This document shows positions 1 to 7,008 of a stretch of 12,244 nt of DNA, piece after piece. The notes beneath the pieces are model-generated. The model searched no databases and was not told the origin of the DNA. It saw nothing but the letters and a program-made list of their open reading frames with translations. The position numbers and the translations under genes are program-made. This DNA is from Ekhidna sp. GTDB taxonomy: Bacteria; Bacteroidota; Bacteroidia; Cytophagales; Cyclobacteriaceae. Each line of letters starts with the position of its first letter. The stretch's first letter is position 1. The DNA lies in assembly GCA_013214445.1 (NCBI GenBank), contig JABSPG010000067.1, positions 1-12,244 of the forward strand, written 5' to 3'.

Positions 1-1
1 T

Positions 2-340
2 ATTGTTACAAATGGCTTTAATCCCAAAGAAGATCATTTCGGAATTGATATTGTTTCTAAAGAGAATGAACCTGTACTTTCTGTCGCTGATGGAGTGGTG
101 GTCATGTCGTCTTGGACGCTTGATGGAGGCTATGTGATAGCTGTGCAGCACGTTGGGAGCTTGATTTCTGTGTACAAACACAATTCGGAATTGTTTAAAA
201 ACGTTGGTAATTTTGTAGCCGCAGGGGAAGTGATTGCTACAATAGGTAATACAGGTGAGTTAACATCAGGTCCTCATCTGCATTTGGAGTTGTGGCACAA
301 CGGGAATCCTGTAAATCCGCAAGAGTACATTGCATTATAA
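2..340 (+). CDS. M23 family (LytM-type) metallopeptidase, C-terminal part; 5' end outside window
   Basis: The reading frame is open from the window edge and encodes the last 112 residues of a zinc endopeptidase of family M23, which cuts peptide cross-links of peptidoglycan in the periplasm. Both zinc-binding motifs of the domain are visible: HFGID (HxxxD, His codon at 35-37) and GPHLHLE (HxH, His codons at 275-277 and 281-283). Between them lie the usual ADGVV strand and the YKHNSEL segment that corresponds to the conserved H of LytM enzymes. With all ligands kept, the domain should be catalytically active. The N-terminal part, probably a membrane anchor and coiled coil, lies upstream. An ATG at 95 falls inside the domain and is not a plausible start. 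The gene ends 9 bases before a bactofilin gene; bactofilins and M23 peptidases are often neighbours and act together in localised wall remodelling. The family call is secure. The specific cell-shape role is inferred from context. Confidence 0.93.
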   Translation: MVTNGFNPKEDHFGIDIVSKENEPVLSVADGVVVMSSWTLDGGYVIAVQHVGSLISVYKHNSELFKNVGNFVAAGEVIATIGNTGELTSGPHLHLELWHNGNPVNPQEYIAL

Positions 341-349
341 AACAACATT

Positions 350-763
350 ATGCTTAGTAAAAACAACAAGGACGTAGAGGAGCTTAGTAATTCCAGCAAC
401 ATTATTGGTAAAGGAACGATCGTAAATGGAAGTATCGAAACCTTTGGAAACATTAGAGTTGAGGGAAAAATAGTTGGAGATATTAAGACAAAATCAAAAG
501 CAACTACAGGTCCTGATTCTTCAGTTGATGGAAGCATTTTGGCTCAAAATGCTCAAATAGAAGGTCATGTTACCGGAACAGTGGAGATCACCGAACAATT
601 AGTTTTGAAAGCTACAGCTACCATAGAGGGCGATATCGTAACCAACAAATTACTAGTTGAATCAGGAGCCAGTTTTAATGGTAAATGTAAGATGGGTGTA
701 AAGAGTAAGGAAATCAAAATTGGGAAGACTGAAGGTGATGAACGGCAAGCCCTCAAAGCCTGA
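350..763 (+). CDS. Bactofilin (polymer-forming cytoskeletal protein, DUF583)
   Basis: This 137-residue protein has the bactofilin architecture: a disordered polar N-terminus (about residues 1-18), a central beta-helix (about 20-115) and a short charged tail. The helix shows the repeating pattern of hydrophobic and glycine positions seen in the family, for example GKGTIVNGSIETFGNIRVEG, then DGSILAQNAQIEGHVTG, then TATIEGDIV. Bactofilins polymerise without nucleotide into filaments or membrane-associated sheets and serve as scaffolds for wall enzymes. The M23 peptidase gene directly upstream is a classic partner. The start is ATG at 350 after an A-rich leader typical of Bacteroidota. The 3' end overlaps the atpZ start by 26 bases in another frame, so translation of atpZ may be coupled to this gene. 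Confidence 0.93.
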   Translation: MLSKNNKDVEELSNSSNIIGKGTIVNGSIETFGNIRVEGKIVGDIKTKSKATTGPDSSVDGSILAQNAQIEGHVTGTVEITEQLVLKATATIEGDIVTNKLLVESGASFNGKCKMGVKSKEIKIGKTEGDERQALKA

Positions 764-953
764 AAAGGTCGAGGCAAAGCCATTCATGAAGTACTATGCG
801 CTGGCTTTTGAGTTAGTTGCATTTAACCTTGCGCTTATTCTGGGAGGCTATTATTTAGATGAATTTCTACGTACAAGTCCAGCTTTTATTTTGCTAGGTA
901 CATTCCTTGCCACAGCAGGAACCATCTGGTTGCTGGTAAAGTCTTTGAAATGA
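738..953 (+). CDS. atpZ: AtpZ/AtpI-family small membrane protein of the ATP synthase operon
   Basis: This is a 71-residue protein with a basic N-terminal tail (KPSKPEKVEAKP) and two membrane segments, about residues 20-42 and 46-68. This two-helix layout, with the glycine-rich LILGGYYLDE stretch ending helix 1, matches the AtpZ/AtpI family encoded at the head of many F-type ATP synthase operons. Members have been linked to c-ring assembly and to Mg2+/Ca2+ handling. Which of these applies here cannot be told from sequence. I choose ATG at 738, preceded by GAAGG; a TTG at 720 in the same frame would add six residues and enlarge the overlap with the bactofilin gene, and is less likely. The stop overlaps the next start as ATGA. 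Confidence 0.82.
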   Translation: MNGKPSKPEKVEAKPFMKYYALAFELVAFNLALILGGYYLDEFLRTSPAFILLGTFLATAGTIWLLVKSLK

Positions 954-1297
954 GAAAGTGGATCTTACTGGCAGTCATCACATTAGCTTTATTGGTATTC
1001 GGATACTTAAACACCTCGGCTTTTGTTTTGGGTCAGACCTATTATATAATACTCGCTTTCTTTTCAATACAAACTATTGTTCTCTTCAGAGTCGATCAAC
1101 TTGCCCCTGTCCAATGGAAGGTTCAAGTTTCTCTTGTAAAGATCGTTTTGAGATTGCTAACCGCCTTGATATTTTTTACGGTTCTTCTATATACAAGCGA
1201 AAGTCCGATAAATACTGTGATTCAATTCATAGTCATCTATTTGATATTTATGATCTTTGAAATAGTTGAGGCTTTGACTAACTTGCGCCGAAATTGA
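950..1297 (+). CDS. AtpI-like four-helix membrane protein between atpZ and atpB
   Basis: This is a 115-residue, very hydrophobic protein with four predicted membrane helices (about residues 4-20, 24-46, 63-82 and 87-108) and a short basic C-terminus (LRRN). It overlaps atpZ by four bases (ATGA at 950-953) and ends 18 bases before atpB, so it is an integral operon member. Its position and topology match the poorly characterised AtpI-type proteins that precede atpB in many bacteria, which are proposed to help assemble the a subunit or c-ring. I see no catalytic motif. The role is inferred from position, and the symbol is withheld because the sequence itself is not diagnostic. A second start at 958 in another frame is a shadow. 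Confidence 0.75.
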   Translation: MRKWILLAVITLALLVFGYLNTSAFVLGQTYYIILAFFSIQTIVLFRVDQLAPVQWKVQVSLVKIVLRLLTALIFFTVLLYTSESPINTVIQFIVIYLIFMIFEIVEALTNLRRN

Positions 1298-1315
1298 GGA
1301 AACAACAAACGTTCG

Positions 1316-2359
1316 ATGGAAATAGGGTCAATTACAAAGCAATCTAACTTACTGAAAATCAATTACTTTTTGGTATTATTCATGCTTATGATTCCAAACC
1401 TCACTTGGGCGGCCGGAGGTTCCAATAAGGAGGGAGAAAAATTTAACCCAGCAGAACTGATTAATCACCATATCTCTGATGCCCATTCATGGGAAATTTA
1501 TCATGGTTTAACCGTACATTTACCAGTAATTCTCTATTCAGAAGAGAAGGGTTTAGATGTTTTTTCATCGTCCAACTTTTATGATGAAGATCACAATGTG
1601 GTTCCATATAGAGGTTATGTAATGGATCATGAGCATATTTCTTTGGAAAATGGGAATCACGTTTTCGACATTTCGCTCACAAAAAACGTTCTGTTTTTGA
1701 TTTTCGATGCTATCATCTTAATACTCGTTTTTACTGCGGTTGCTCGTGGGTACAAAAAGAACGCTGGACGAGCACCCAAAGGGATTCAAGGATTCTTTGA
1801 GCCAATTATCATCTTCATTAGGGATGATGTCGCAAAGGATAACATTGGTAAGAAGTATGAAAGATTCATGCCGTTTTTGCTTACTGTTTTCTTCTTCATA
1901 TGGTTTGGTAATCTGTTGGGTCTACTTCCTGGCGCTGCAAACCTTACGGGTAACATTGCAGTGACTATGGTATTGGCTCTTTTGACTTTGGTTATCACGT
2001 TATTTTCCGGAGGCAAAACTTATTGGTTGCACATCGTAGATCCACTTGGGAAGTCTATGCCATGGGCAGGAAAAATTTTACTCTATTTGATTTTGTGGCC
2101 AGTGGAAATAATTGGAATTTTCACTAAGCCATTTTCATTGATGATCCGATTGTTTGCTAATATAACAGCGGGTCATATTTTGATTTTAAGTATTATCAGC
2201 TTGGCTTTCATTTTTGAGAGTTTGGCAGTAGGTGTCGTGGGAGCCACATTAGCTACAGTAATGAATCTACTAGAGCTTTTTGTGGCAGTGTTGCAAGCTT
2301 ATGTTTTTACACTTCTTTCAGCATTGTATTTTGGACAGGCAGTAGAAGAGCATCATTAA
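1316..2359 (+). CDS. atpB: F-type ATP synthase F0 subunit a, with signal sequence and periplasmic N-terminal extension
   Basis: Subunit a forms the two half-channels that carry ions to and from the rotating c-ring. The essential arginine is visible in MIRLFANITAGHI (Arg278), followed by the usual last helices with NLLELFVAVLQAYVFTLL. At 347 residues it is about 75 longer than the E. coli protein. The extra length is N-terminal: a hydrophobic signal-like segment (about residues 15-33, ending WAAGG), then some 85 polar, histidine-containing residues before the first conserved helix (LFLIFDAIILILVF, near 125). Such extensions are common in Bacteroidota. Downstream conserved segments include FFEPIIIFIRDDVAKDNIG and the FIWFGNLLGLLPG helix. 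The ATG at 1316 is chosen because it keeps the complete signal-like segment; later in-frame ATGs near 1382 would cut it. Confidence 0.97.
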   Translation: MEIGSITKQSNLLKINYFLVLFMLMIPNLTWAAGGSNKEGEKFNPAELINHHISDAHSWEIYHGLTVHLPVILYSEEKGLDVFSSSNFYDEDHNVVPYRGYVMDHEHISLENGNHVFDISLTKNVLFLIFDAIILILVFTAVARGYKKNAGRAPKGIQGFFEPIIIFIRDDVAKDNIGKKYERFMPFLLTVFFFIWFGNLLGLLPGAANLTGNIAVTMVLALLTLVITLFSGGKTYWLHIVDPLGKSMPWAGKILLYLILWPVEIIGIFTKPFSLMIRLFANITAGHILILSIISLAFIFESLAVGVVGATLATVMNLLELFVAVLQAYVFTLLSALYFGQAVEEHH

Positions 2360-2393
2360 CTAAACTATTTTTTTAAACTATAAACAATTAATC
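2360..2393 (+). promoter_or_regulatory. A/U-rich, G-free leader just upstream of atpE
   Basis: The 34 bases between atpB and atpE contain five C and no G, including a run of seven T and two copies of AAACTA (one on each side of the T run). There is no Shine-Dalgarno sequence. In E. coli an unstructured U-rich and A-rich leader boosts atpE translation so that enough c subunits are made for the ring. A comparable function here is inferred from composition and position only. Confidence 0.4.
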
Positions 2394-2597
2394 ATGGGAG
2401 CAATTGGAGCAGGAATTGCAGTTTTAGGAGCTGGCCTAGGTATCGGTTTGATCGGTAAAGGTGCTACTGAAAGTATCGCAAGACAGCCTGAAGCAGCTGG
2501 AAAAGTTCAGACAGCAATGATTATCGCAGCAGCACTTATTGAAGGTGCAGCGTTATTCGGAGTGGTAGTTGGACTTCTAGCTACAATCGGAGGTTAA
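2394..2597 (+). CDS. atpE: F-type ATP synthase F0 subunit c (proteolipid)
   Basis: This 67-residue two-helix hairpin forms the rotor ring. Helix 1 (about residues 4-24) carries the glycine-packing pattern GAGLGIG. The polar loop has the invariant ARQPEA (Arg30, Gln31, Pro32), and helix 2 (about 40-64) carries the ion-binding carboxylate Glu50 in ALIEGAALFG. Aligned to the Ilyobacter Na+ site through the loop arginine (45 versus 30), Gln32, Ser66, Thr67 and Tyr70 become Ile17, Gly51, Ala52 and Phe55, so the polar Na+ ligands are absent. This predicts H+ coupling. It is shorter than most c subunits (about 75-90 residues) because both termini are trimmed. The ATG follows an A/T-rich leader. Confidence 0.97.
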   Translation: MGAIGAGIAVLGAGLGIGLIGKGATESIARQPEAAGKVQTAMIIAAALIEGAALFGVVVGLLATIGG

Positions 2598-2613
2598 TCC
2601 ATTTTTGGAATAT

Positions 2614-2647
2614 GACTATGACCACATTAGGTGGCATGGTCATGTTC
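2614..2647 (+). promoter_or_regulatory. Intercistronic inverted repeat between atpE and atpF
   Basis: A perfect 7-base inverted repeat, ATGACCA (2618-2624) and TGGTCAT (2637-2643), has a 12-base loop. It extends outward to 11-base arms with 9 matches (2614-2624 and 2637-2647). It sits in the 87-base atpE-atpF gap, the longest in the operon. No proper T-tract follows at once, so it is more likely an mRNA-stability or processing element than a terminator. It could help keep c subunit expression above that of the later genes. Function is inferred. Confidence 0.45.
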
Positions 2648-2684
2648 TTCTTTAAATTAGTCGTTTATTTAAAAACAACATATC

Positions 2685-3179
2685 GTGTCACTAGTAACTC
2701 CAGACATAGGGCTGATCATCTGGCAGCTGATCATCTTTCTTATTGTATTATTCATATTGAGAACATTTGTTTGGGTACCTATTCTCGGTGCTTTAAAAAC
2801 ACGTGAGTTTCAGATTGAAGATTCGCTTCGAGCAGCCGATCACGCCAAAGAAGAGATGAAGCAAATACAGGCAGATAATGAATATCTCCTGCAGGAAGCT
2901 CGTATTGAAAGAGATGTTATTTTGAAGGAAGCAAGACAGGAAGCAACCCAAATTGTAGATCATGCAAAAGCGGAAACTTCAGGAATTACCTCAAAAATGA
3001 TTCAGGATGCAAGAGATGCCATAGAATTGGAAAAGAGGGCTGCTTTGGTTGAGGTGAGAGAACTTGTTGGCACTTTATCTTTAGAGATCGCAGAGAAGGT
3101 TCTTAGAGAGAAGCTTTCAGATGATAAGTCTCAGAAATCTTTAGTAGAGAAGTTTATTAAGGAAGCAAAAATCAACTAA
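2685..3179 (+). CDS. atpF: F-type ATP synthase F0 subunit b (peripheral stalk)
   Basis: This 164-residue protein has the subunit b layout: a single N-terminal membrane helix (about residues 8-31, GLIIWQLIIFLIVLFILRTF) with the PDIGLIIWQ opening usual in Bacteroidota, then a long charged amphipathic helix (about 35-160) rich in Glu, Lys, Ala and Arg. Dimers of this helix form the stator stalk linking subunit a to delta and alpha. The start is GTG at 2685 (GTGTCACTAGTA), because the conserved N-terminal TPDIG lies directly after it and no in-frame ATG precedes it. The leader is A-rich. The gene ends two bases before atpH. Confidence 0.96.
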   Translation: MSLVTPDIGLIIWQLIIFLIVLFILRTFVWVPILGALKTREFQIEDSLRAADHAKEEMKQIQADNEYLLQEARIERDVILKEARQEATQIVDHAKAETSGITSKMIQDARDAIELEKRAALVEVRELVGTLSLEIAEKVLREKLSDDKSQKSLVEKFIKEAKIN

Positions 3180-3181
3180 GA

Positions 3182-3721
3182 ATGTCGACTGGAAGAATTG
3201 CGGTTAGATATGCTACACCAATCCTAGAATTGGCAGAGGAAAGAAAGGTCTTAGACAAAGTGAAGGCCGATATGGAAACTTTTACGACCATATGCAGTGA
3301 AAGCCGAGATTTTTCTTTGATGCTAAAGAGTCCGATTATCCCTCACGCAAAGAAAGCGGAGATATTAAAGAAAATTTTCGCAAAAAAGGTTGACGATCTG
3401 ACGCTGCAAGCTTTTGATATAATTGCTATAAAAAGTCGTGAGGATCTTTTGGAAGACATAGCTAGAGAGTTTTTGCATCTCTACAACCAGAAGAAAGGTC
3501 TGGCGGAGGTCTCCGTGACCACTCCTACTAAACTAGACAAGACACTTACCAAAGCATTTGAAAAATTTGCGAAAGAGATTACAGGCAAGGATCCTATTTT
3601 GGAGAACAAAGTAGATCCCGAGTTGATCGGAGGATATATTTTGAAAGTTGGTGATCGTCAAATTGACGAGAGTATAAGTGGCCAGCTTAAGGAACTGAAA
3701 TTGAAATTTTCGAAAAAATAA
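3182..3721 (+). CDS. atpH: F-type ATP synthase F1 subunit delta
   Basis: This 179-residue protein is the delta (OSCP-type) subunit that caps the alpha/beta hexamer and binds the b stalk. The N-terminal helical domain begins RIAVRYATPILELAEE, the usual RYA.ALFELA-type opening. The C-terminal signature is clear: a GGYILKVGDRQIDESISGQL stretch near residues 150-172. Length is normal for the family. The ATG at 3182 follows the atpF stop by two bases, so the two genes are probably translated together. Confidence 0.96.
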   Translation: MSTGRIAVRYATPILELAEERKVLDKVKADMETFTTICSESRDFSLMLKSPIIPHAKKAEILKKIFAKKVDDLTLQAFDIIAIKSREDLLEDIAREFLHLYNQKKGLAEVSVTTPTKLDKTLTKAFEKFAKEITGKDPILENKVDPELIGGYILKVGDRQIDESISGQLKELKLKFSKK

Positions 3722-3755
3722 ATAACAGAGGCCGACAGGCTAAACAAATAATACT

Positions 3756-5336
3756 ATGGCACAAGTAAGACCTGATGAGGTTTCAGCAATTTTAAGAGAG
3801 CAGCTTTCTGGTCACAAGACTGAGGCTGAGCTTGAAGAAGTAGGTACTGTATTACAAGTAGGTGACGGAGTAGCTAGAATATATGGACTATCCAATGCTC
3901 AGGCAGGAGAACTTCTTGCTTTTGAAAATGGTCTAAACGCTCTTGTTCTAAATCTTGAAGAAGATAATGTTGGGGCGGTACTGCTTGGAGACTCTGCTGA
4001 GGTAAATGAAGGTGATACTGTCAAAAGAACGGGAAAGATCGGTTCGATCCAAGTTGGGGATGGCATGTGTGGGCGAGTGGTTGATACGCTAGGGATGCCT
4101 ATAGATGGTAAAGGTGATATCGAAGGAGAGACTTTTGAGATGCCACTTGAAAGAAAGGCGCCTGGCGTAATTTATAGGGAGCCGGTAAGTGAGCCGCTGC
4201 AAACGGGTATCGTTTCTATCGACTCAATGATTCCTGTGGGTAGGGGACAGAGAGAGTTAGTAATTGGTGATCGTCAGACTGGGAAGACAGCTGTTGTGAT
4301 CGATACAATCATCAATCAGAAAGAATTTTACGACAAAGGAGAGCCAGTATTCTGTATCTATGTTGCCATTGGACAAAAGGCTTCAACGGTCGCTGGTATC
4401 GTTGCTCAGCTAGAAAAGGCTGGGGCAATGGCTTATACTGTGGTTGTTAGTGCTTCTGCTTCAGATCCTGCACCGATGCAATTCTTTGCCCCTTTTACTG
4501 GAGCGGCTATTGGTGAGTATTTCAGGGATACAGGCAGACCTGCCCTTGTTGTTTATGATGATTTGTCTAAACAAGCAGTTTCTTACCGAGAGGTGTCACT
4601 TCTTCTAAGAAGGCCACCAGGACGTGAAGCATATCCTGGAGATGTATTCTACCTTCATTCAAGACTTTTAGAAAGAGCGGCGAAGGTGATCAACGATGAT
4701 TCGATAGCTAGCCAGATGAATGATCTTCCTCCTTCATTGAAAGACAAAGTGAAAGGTGGTGGGTCATTGACTGCACTTCCAATTATTGAGACTCAGGCAG
4801 GTGACGTATCGGCTTACATACCTACAAATGTAATTTCGATTACAGATGGACAGATATTCTTGGAGACAAACCTGTTTAACTCTGGTATTAGACCTGCAAT
4901 TAATGTGGGTATTTCTGTATCGAGAGTAGGAGGATCAGCTCAGATTAAGTCGATGAAGAAAGTATCTGGTACTTTGAAACTAGATCAAGCACAGTTCCGT
5001 GAGTTGGAGGCATTCGCTAAGTTCGGCTCTGACCTTGACGCTGCGACTAAAAGAACGATTGATCGAGGTAGAAAGAATCAGGAAATATTGAAGCAGCCAC
5101 AGTTTTCTCCAATCCCGGTAGAAGAACAGGTTGCAATTATCTATGCTTCGACCAAGGGATTCCTAGATCCAGTGCCTGTGAACAAAGCAAAGGAATTTCA
5201 AACTGAATTTATGGATGCTATGCGAAGCACAGGTAAGGACGCTCTTGCCGATTTTAAAGCTGGCAAGCTAAGCGACGAGGCAGTTGCAAAAACTGCTGAG
5301 ATTGCTAAAGACATTGCATCTAGATACAAAAACTAA
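3756..5336 (+). CDS. atpA: F-type ATP synthase F1 subunit alpha
   Basis: This 526-residue protein is the non-catalytic nucleotide-binding subunit of the F1 head. It shows an N-terminal helix (RPDEVSAILREQL), the beta-barrel region with GDGVARIYGL, the Walker A motif GDRQTGKT (residues 171-178), the Walker B-like ALVVYDDLSKQ, and the alpha-type signature with the arginine finger SVSRVGGSAQ (Arg390). The Gln in the P-loop (GDRQTGKT) is typical of alpha rather than beta. Length is close to the usual 505-530. ATG at 3756 follows a 34-base gap ending A-rich. The gene directly precedes atpG. No beta gene is in the window, so the catalytic partner must be encoded elsewhere. Confidence 0.98.
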   Translation: MAQVRPDEVSAILREQLSGHKTEAELEEVGTVLQVGDGVARIYGLSNAQAGELLAFENGLNALVLNLEEDNVGAVLLGDSAEVNEGDTVKRTGKIGSIQVGDGMCGRVVDTLGMPIDGKGDIEGETFEMPLERKAPGVIYREPVSEPLQTGIVSIDSMIPVGRGQRELVIGDRQTGKTAVVIDTIINQKEFYDKGEPVFCIYVAIGQKASTVAGIVAQLEKAGAMAYTVVVSASASDPAPMQFFAPFTGAAIGEYFRDTGRPALVVYDDLSKQAVSYREVSLLLRRPPGREAYPGDVFYLHSRLLERAAKVINDDSIASQMNDLPPSLKDKVKGGGSLTALPIIETQAGDVSAYIPTNVISITDGQIFLETNLFNSGIRPAINVGISVSRVGGSAQIKSMKKVSGTLKLDQAQFRELEAFAKFGSDLDAATKRTIDRGRKNQEILKQPQFSPIPVEEQVAIIYASTKGFLDPVPVNKAKEFQTEFMDAMRSTGKDALADFKAGKLSDEAVAKTAEIAKDIASRYKN

Positions 5337-5344
5337 TTAGGTAA

Positions 5345-6229
5345 ATGGCCAATCTTAAGGAAGTAAAGGGTAGGATTCAGTCAGTTGTTTCGACACAGCA
5401 GATCACAAAAGCCATGAAAATGGTTGCAGCTGCTAAGTTGAGAAGGGCTCAAGATCGAATTACCCAAATGCGGCCATACTCTCAGAAGCTTTCTGAAATC
5501 ATTCAGAATGTTTCTGCGGGAGAAACGGATTCAGGTAACAACCCATATGCACAGGATAAAGCAGTTGAAAGGGTACTGATTGTAGCTATATCTTCTGACA
5601 GAGGTTTGTGTGGCGGTTTCAATAGTAGCATTTTTAAGGGTGTTTTGGCTCTGATAGATGAAAAATACAGAGAGGCAGAAGCTACAGCTAATTTGGAGAT
5701 CTTGCCTATTGGGAAAAAGGCTTTTGAATACTTCTCTAAAAGGAAGTACCAAGTCATAGACAACTACGCCCATTTGATGGGTAAGCTTAATTTTGGGGAT
5801 GCAAAAGAAGCTGCAGAAATGGTAATGGAAGGTTTTTTAGCTGGTGATTACGATAGAGTAGATATCGTTTATAACGAATTCAAGAATGTGGCGACTCAGA
5901 TTGTTCGCAAGGAACAGTTTTTGCCTATTCAAGAAAGCGACGATGCGGCAGAAAGTCTAGCACCTGTTGATTATATCTATGAGCCATCAAGGGATTTCAT
6001 TTTTGATGAGTTAGTTCCTAAGTCTTTGAAAATCCAGTTTTACAAGACACTGTTAGAATCTAATGCTTCAGAGCATGGTGCTCGGATGACTGCAATGGAC
6101 AAAGCAACGGAAAATGCGGATGAACTTCTCAAAGATCTTCGTTTGACATATAATAGAACAAGGCAGGCTGCCATTACCAAGGAAATTCTGGAAATTGTGG
6201 GTGGTGCTGAGGCACTGGCACAAGGTTGA
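5345..6229 (+). CDS. atpG: F-type ATP synthase F1 subunit gamma (central stalk)
   Basis: This 294-residue protein forms the rotating shaft inside the alpha/beta hexamer. The N-terminal coiled-coil helix is well conserved (KGRIQSVVSTQQITKAMKMV, then AAAKLRRAQ), the central Rossmann-like domain has SSDRGLCGGFN, and the C-terminal helix has the family signature with YNRTRQAAITKEILEIVGGAEAL. Length is normal. It starts at ATG 5345, nine bases after atpA. The stop TGA (6227-6229) shares its A with the ATG of the following UbiA-like gene. In many other phyla atpD and atpC would come next; here they do not. Confidence 0.97.
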   Translation: MANLKEVKGRIQSVVSTQQITKAMKMVAAAKLRRAQDRITQMRPYSQKLSEIIQNVSAGETDSGNNPYAQDKAVERVLIVAISSDRGLCGGFNSSIFKGVLALIDEKYREAEATANLEILPIGKKAFEYFSKRKYQVIDNYAHLMGKLNFGDAKEAAEMVMEGFLAGDYDRVDIVYNEFKNVATQIVRKEQFLPIQESDDAAESLAPVDYIYEPSRDFIFDELVPKSLKIQFYKTLLESNASEHGARMTAMDKATENADELLKDLRLTYNRTRQAAITKEILEIVGGAEALAQG

Positions 6230-7008
6230 TGATTGGTACAATCTATCGTACTATTCGGGTTTTATCCATAGATATTGTAATCGGAGTGGTTATTCTGCTC
6301 CGATTTTTTTGTGCTCAATTTGAAGTAATGCCTACTTGGCATATTTATGTATTGCTAGGTGTTGCTGTGTGGATTATCTATACAGTGGATCATATGAGAG
6401 ATTCAGTCAAAGCAAGTGTAGGGGATCGGGAGCGGTATGCGTTCCACTCAAAGAACAGGAAGCCTCTGTTGCTGATGGTTCTTATTCTGTTGTGTTCCGT
6501 TTTTCCCCTTCTTTTCTTTGTACCAACGCAAATTTTGTTATTTGGCAGTGCATTAATGGTCCTTTCTGGGATTTATCTTCTGGTCCAACAGCACTTATCC
6601 TACCTATTCTTCAAAGAGTTTTATATCGCTTTGGTATATGTTTTTGGAATTCTAATGATTCCGGTTCTACTAGGTGGTGATGTTCCATTTATTTACTTTG
6701 TTAATTTTTTACTCTTGGCTTTTTCGAATTTGATCCTGATTTCTTGGTACGAGAGAGAGCAAGATGAGCAAGATGGATTTGAATCAATCGCGACTCGATT
6801 AGGTGATGAGTTTCTGAGCAAGGTTTTGCTTGTTATCCTGTCTTTTGGAACTCTGCTATCGATGTTGTTAGCAGATACTATAGGCCTTTATTTTTTCATT
6901 TGCTTCTGCATTTATATTTCTGTTTTCATCTATTACAGCTACTTTGGAACGCGCGATAGATACAGAATAGTATGCGATGCTGTTTTTCTTTTCCCACTTC
7001 TGTTCTGA
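6229..7008 (+). CDS. UbiA-superfamily membrane protein, putative prenyltransferase
   Basis: This is a 259-residue polytopic membrane protein with eight to nine hydrophobic helices. Two acidic motifs sit where UbiA-type enzymes bind the Mg2+-diphosphate of a prenyl donor: YTVDHMRDS at the end of helix 2 (the counterpart of NDxxDxxxD, with Asn replaced) and EREQDEQDGFESIATRLG after helix 6 (the counterpart of the second Asp motif followed by TxxxxLG). This supports membership of the superfamily, which attaches prenyl chains to quinone, haem or lipid acceptors. The sequence is too divergent and short (members are usually about 280-310) to call it MenA, CyoE or another known enzyme. ATG at 6229 overlaps the atpG stop by one base; a TTG at 6226 would add one residue. 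A one-base overlap also joins it to the methyltransferase. The family call is fairly sure; activity and substrate are unknown. Confidence 0.7.
   Translation: MIGTIYRTIRVLSIDIVIGVVILLRFFCAQFEVMPTWHIYVLLGVAVWIIYTVDHMRDSVKASVGDRERYAFHSKNRKPLLLMVLILLCSVFPLLFFVPTQILLFGSALMVLSGIYLLVQQHLSYLFFKEFYIALVYVFGILMIPVLLGGDVPFIYFVNFLLLAFSNLILISWYEREQDEQDGFESIATRLGDEFLSKVLLVILSFGTLLSMLLADTIGLYFFICFCIYISVFIYYSYFGTRDRYRIVCDAVFLFPLLF

Noticed and set aside
95..340. Short independent gene starting at ATG 95
   Set aside because: The frame is open to the window edge and the upstream part encodes the first zinc motif HFGID of the M23 domain, so it is the end of a longer gene.
2612..2806. 64-residue plus-strand frame starting in the atpE-atpF gap
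   Set aside because: It runs out of frame over the start of atpF, has no recognisable features, and its first codons coincide with the inverted repeat.
3722..3755. Possible hairpin GCC-GACA-GGC upstream of atpA
   Set aside because: Only three base pairs can form; too weak to support a regulatory call.
6336..6680. 114-residue plus-strand frame inside the UbiA-like gene
   Set aside because: It is out of frame with a clearly membrane-helical gene, is rich in Cys and Ser, and resembles no protein family.
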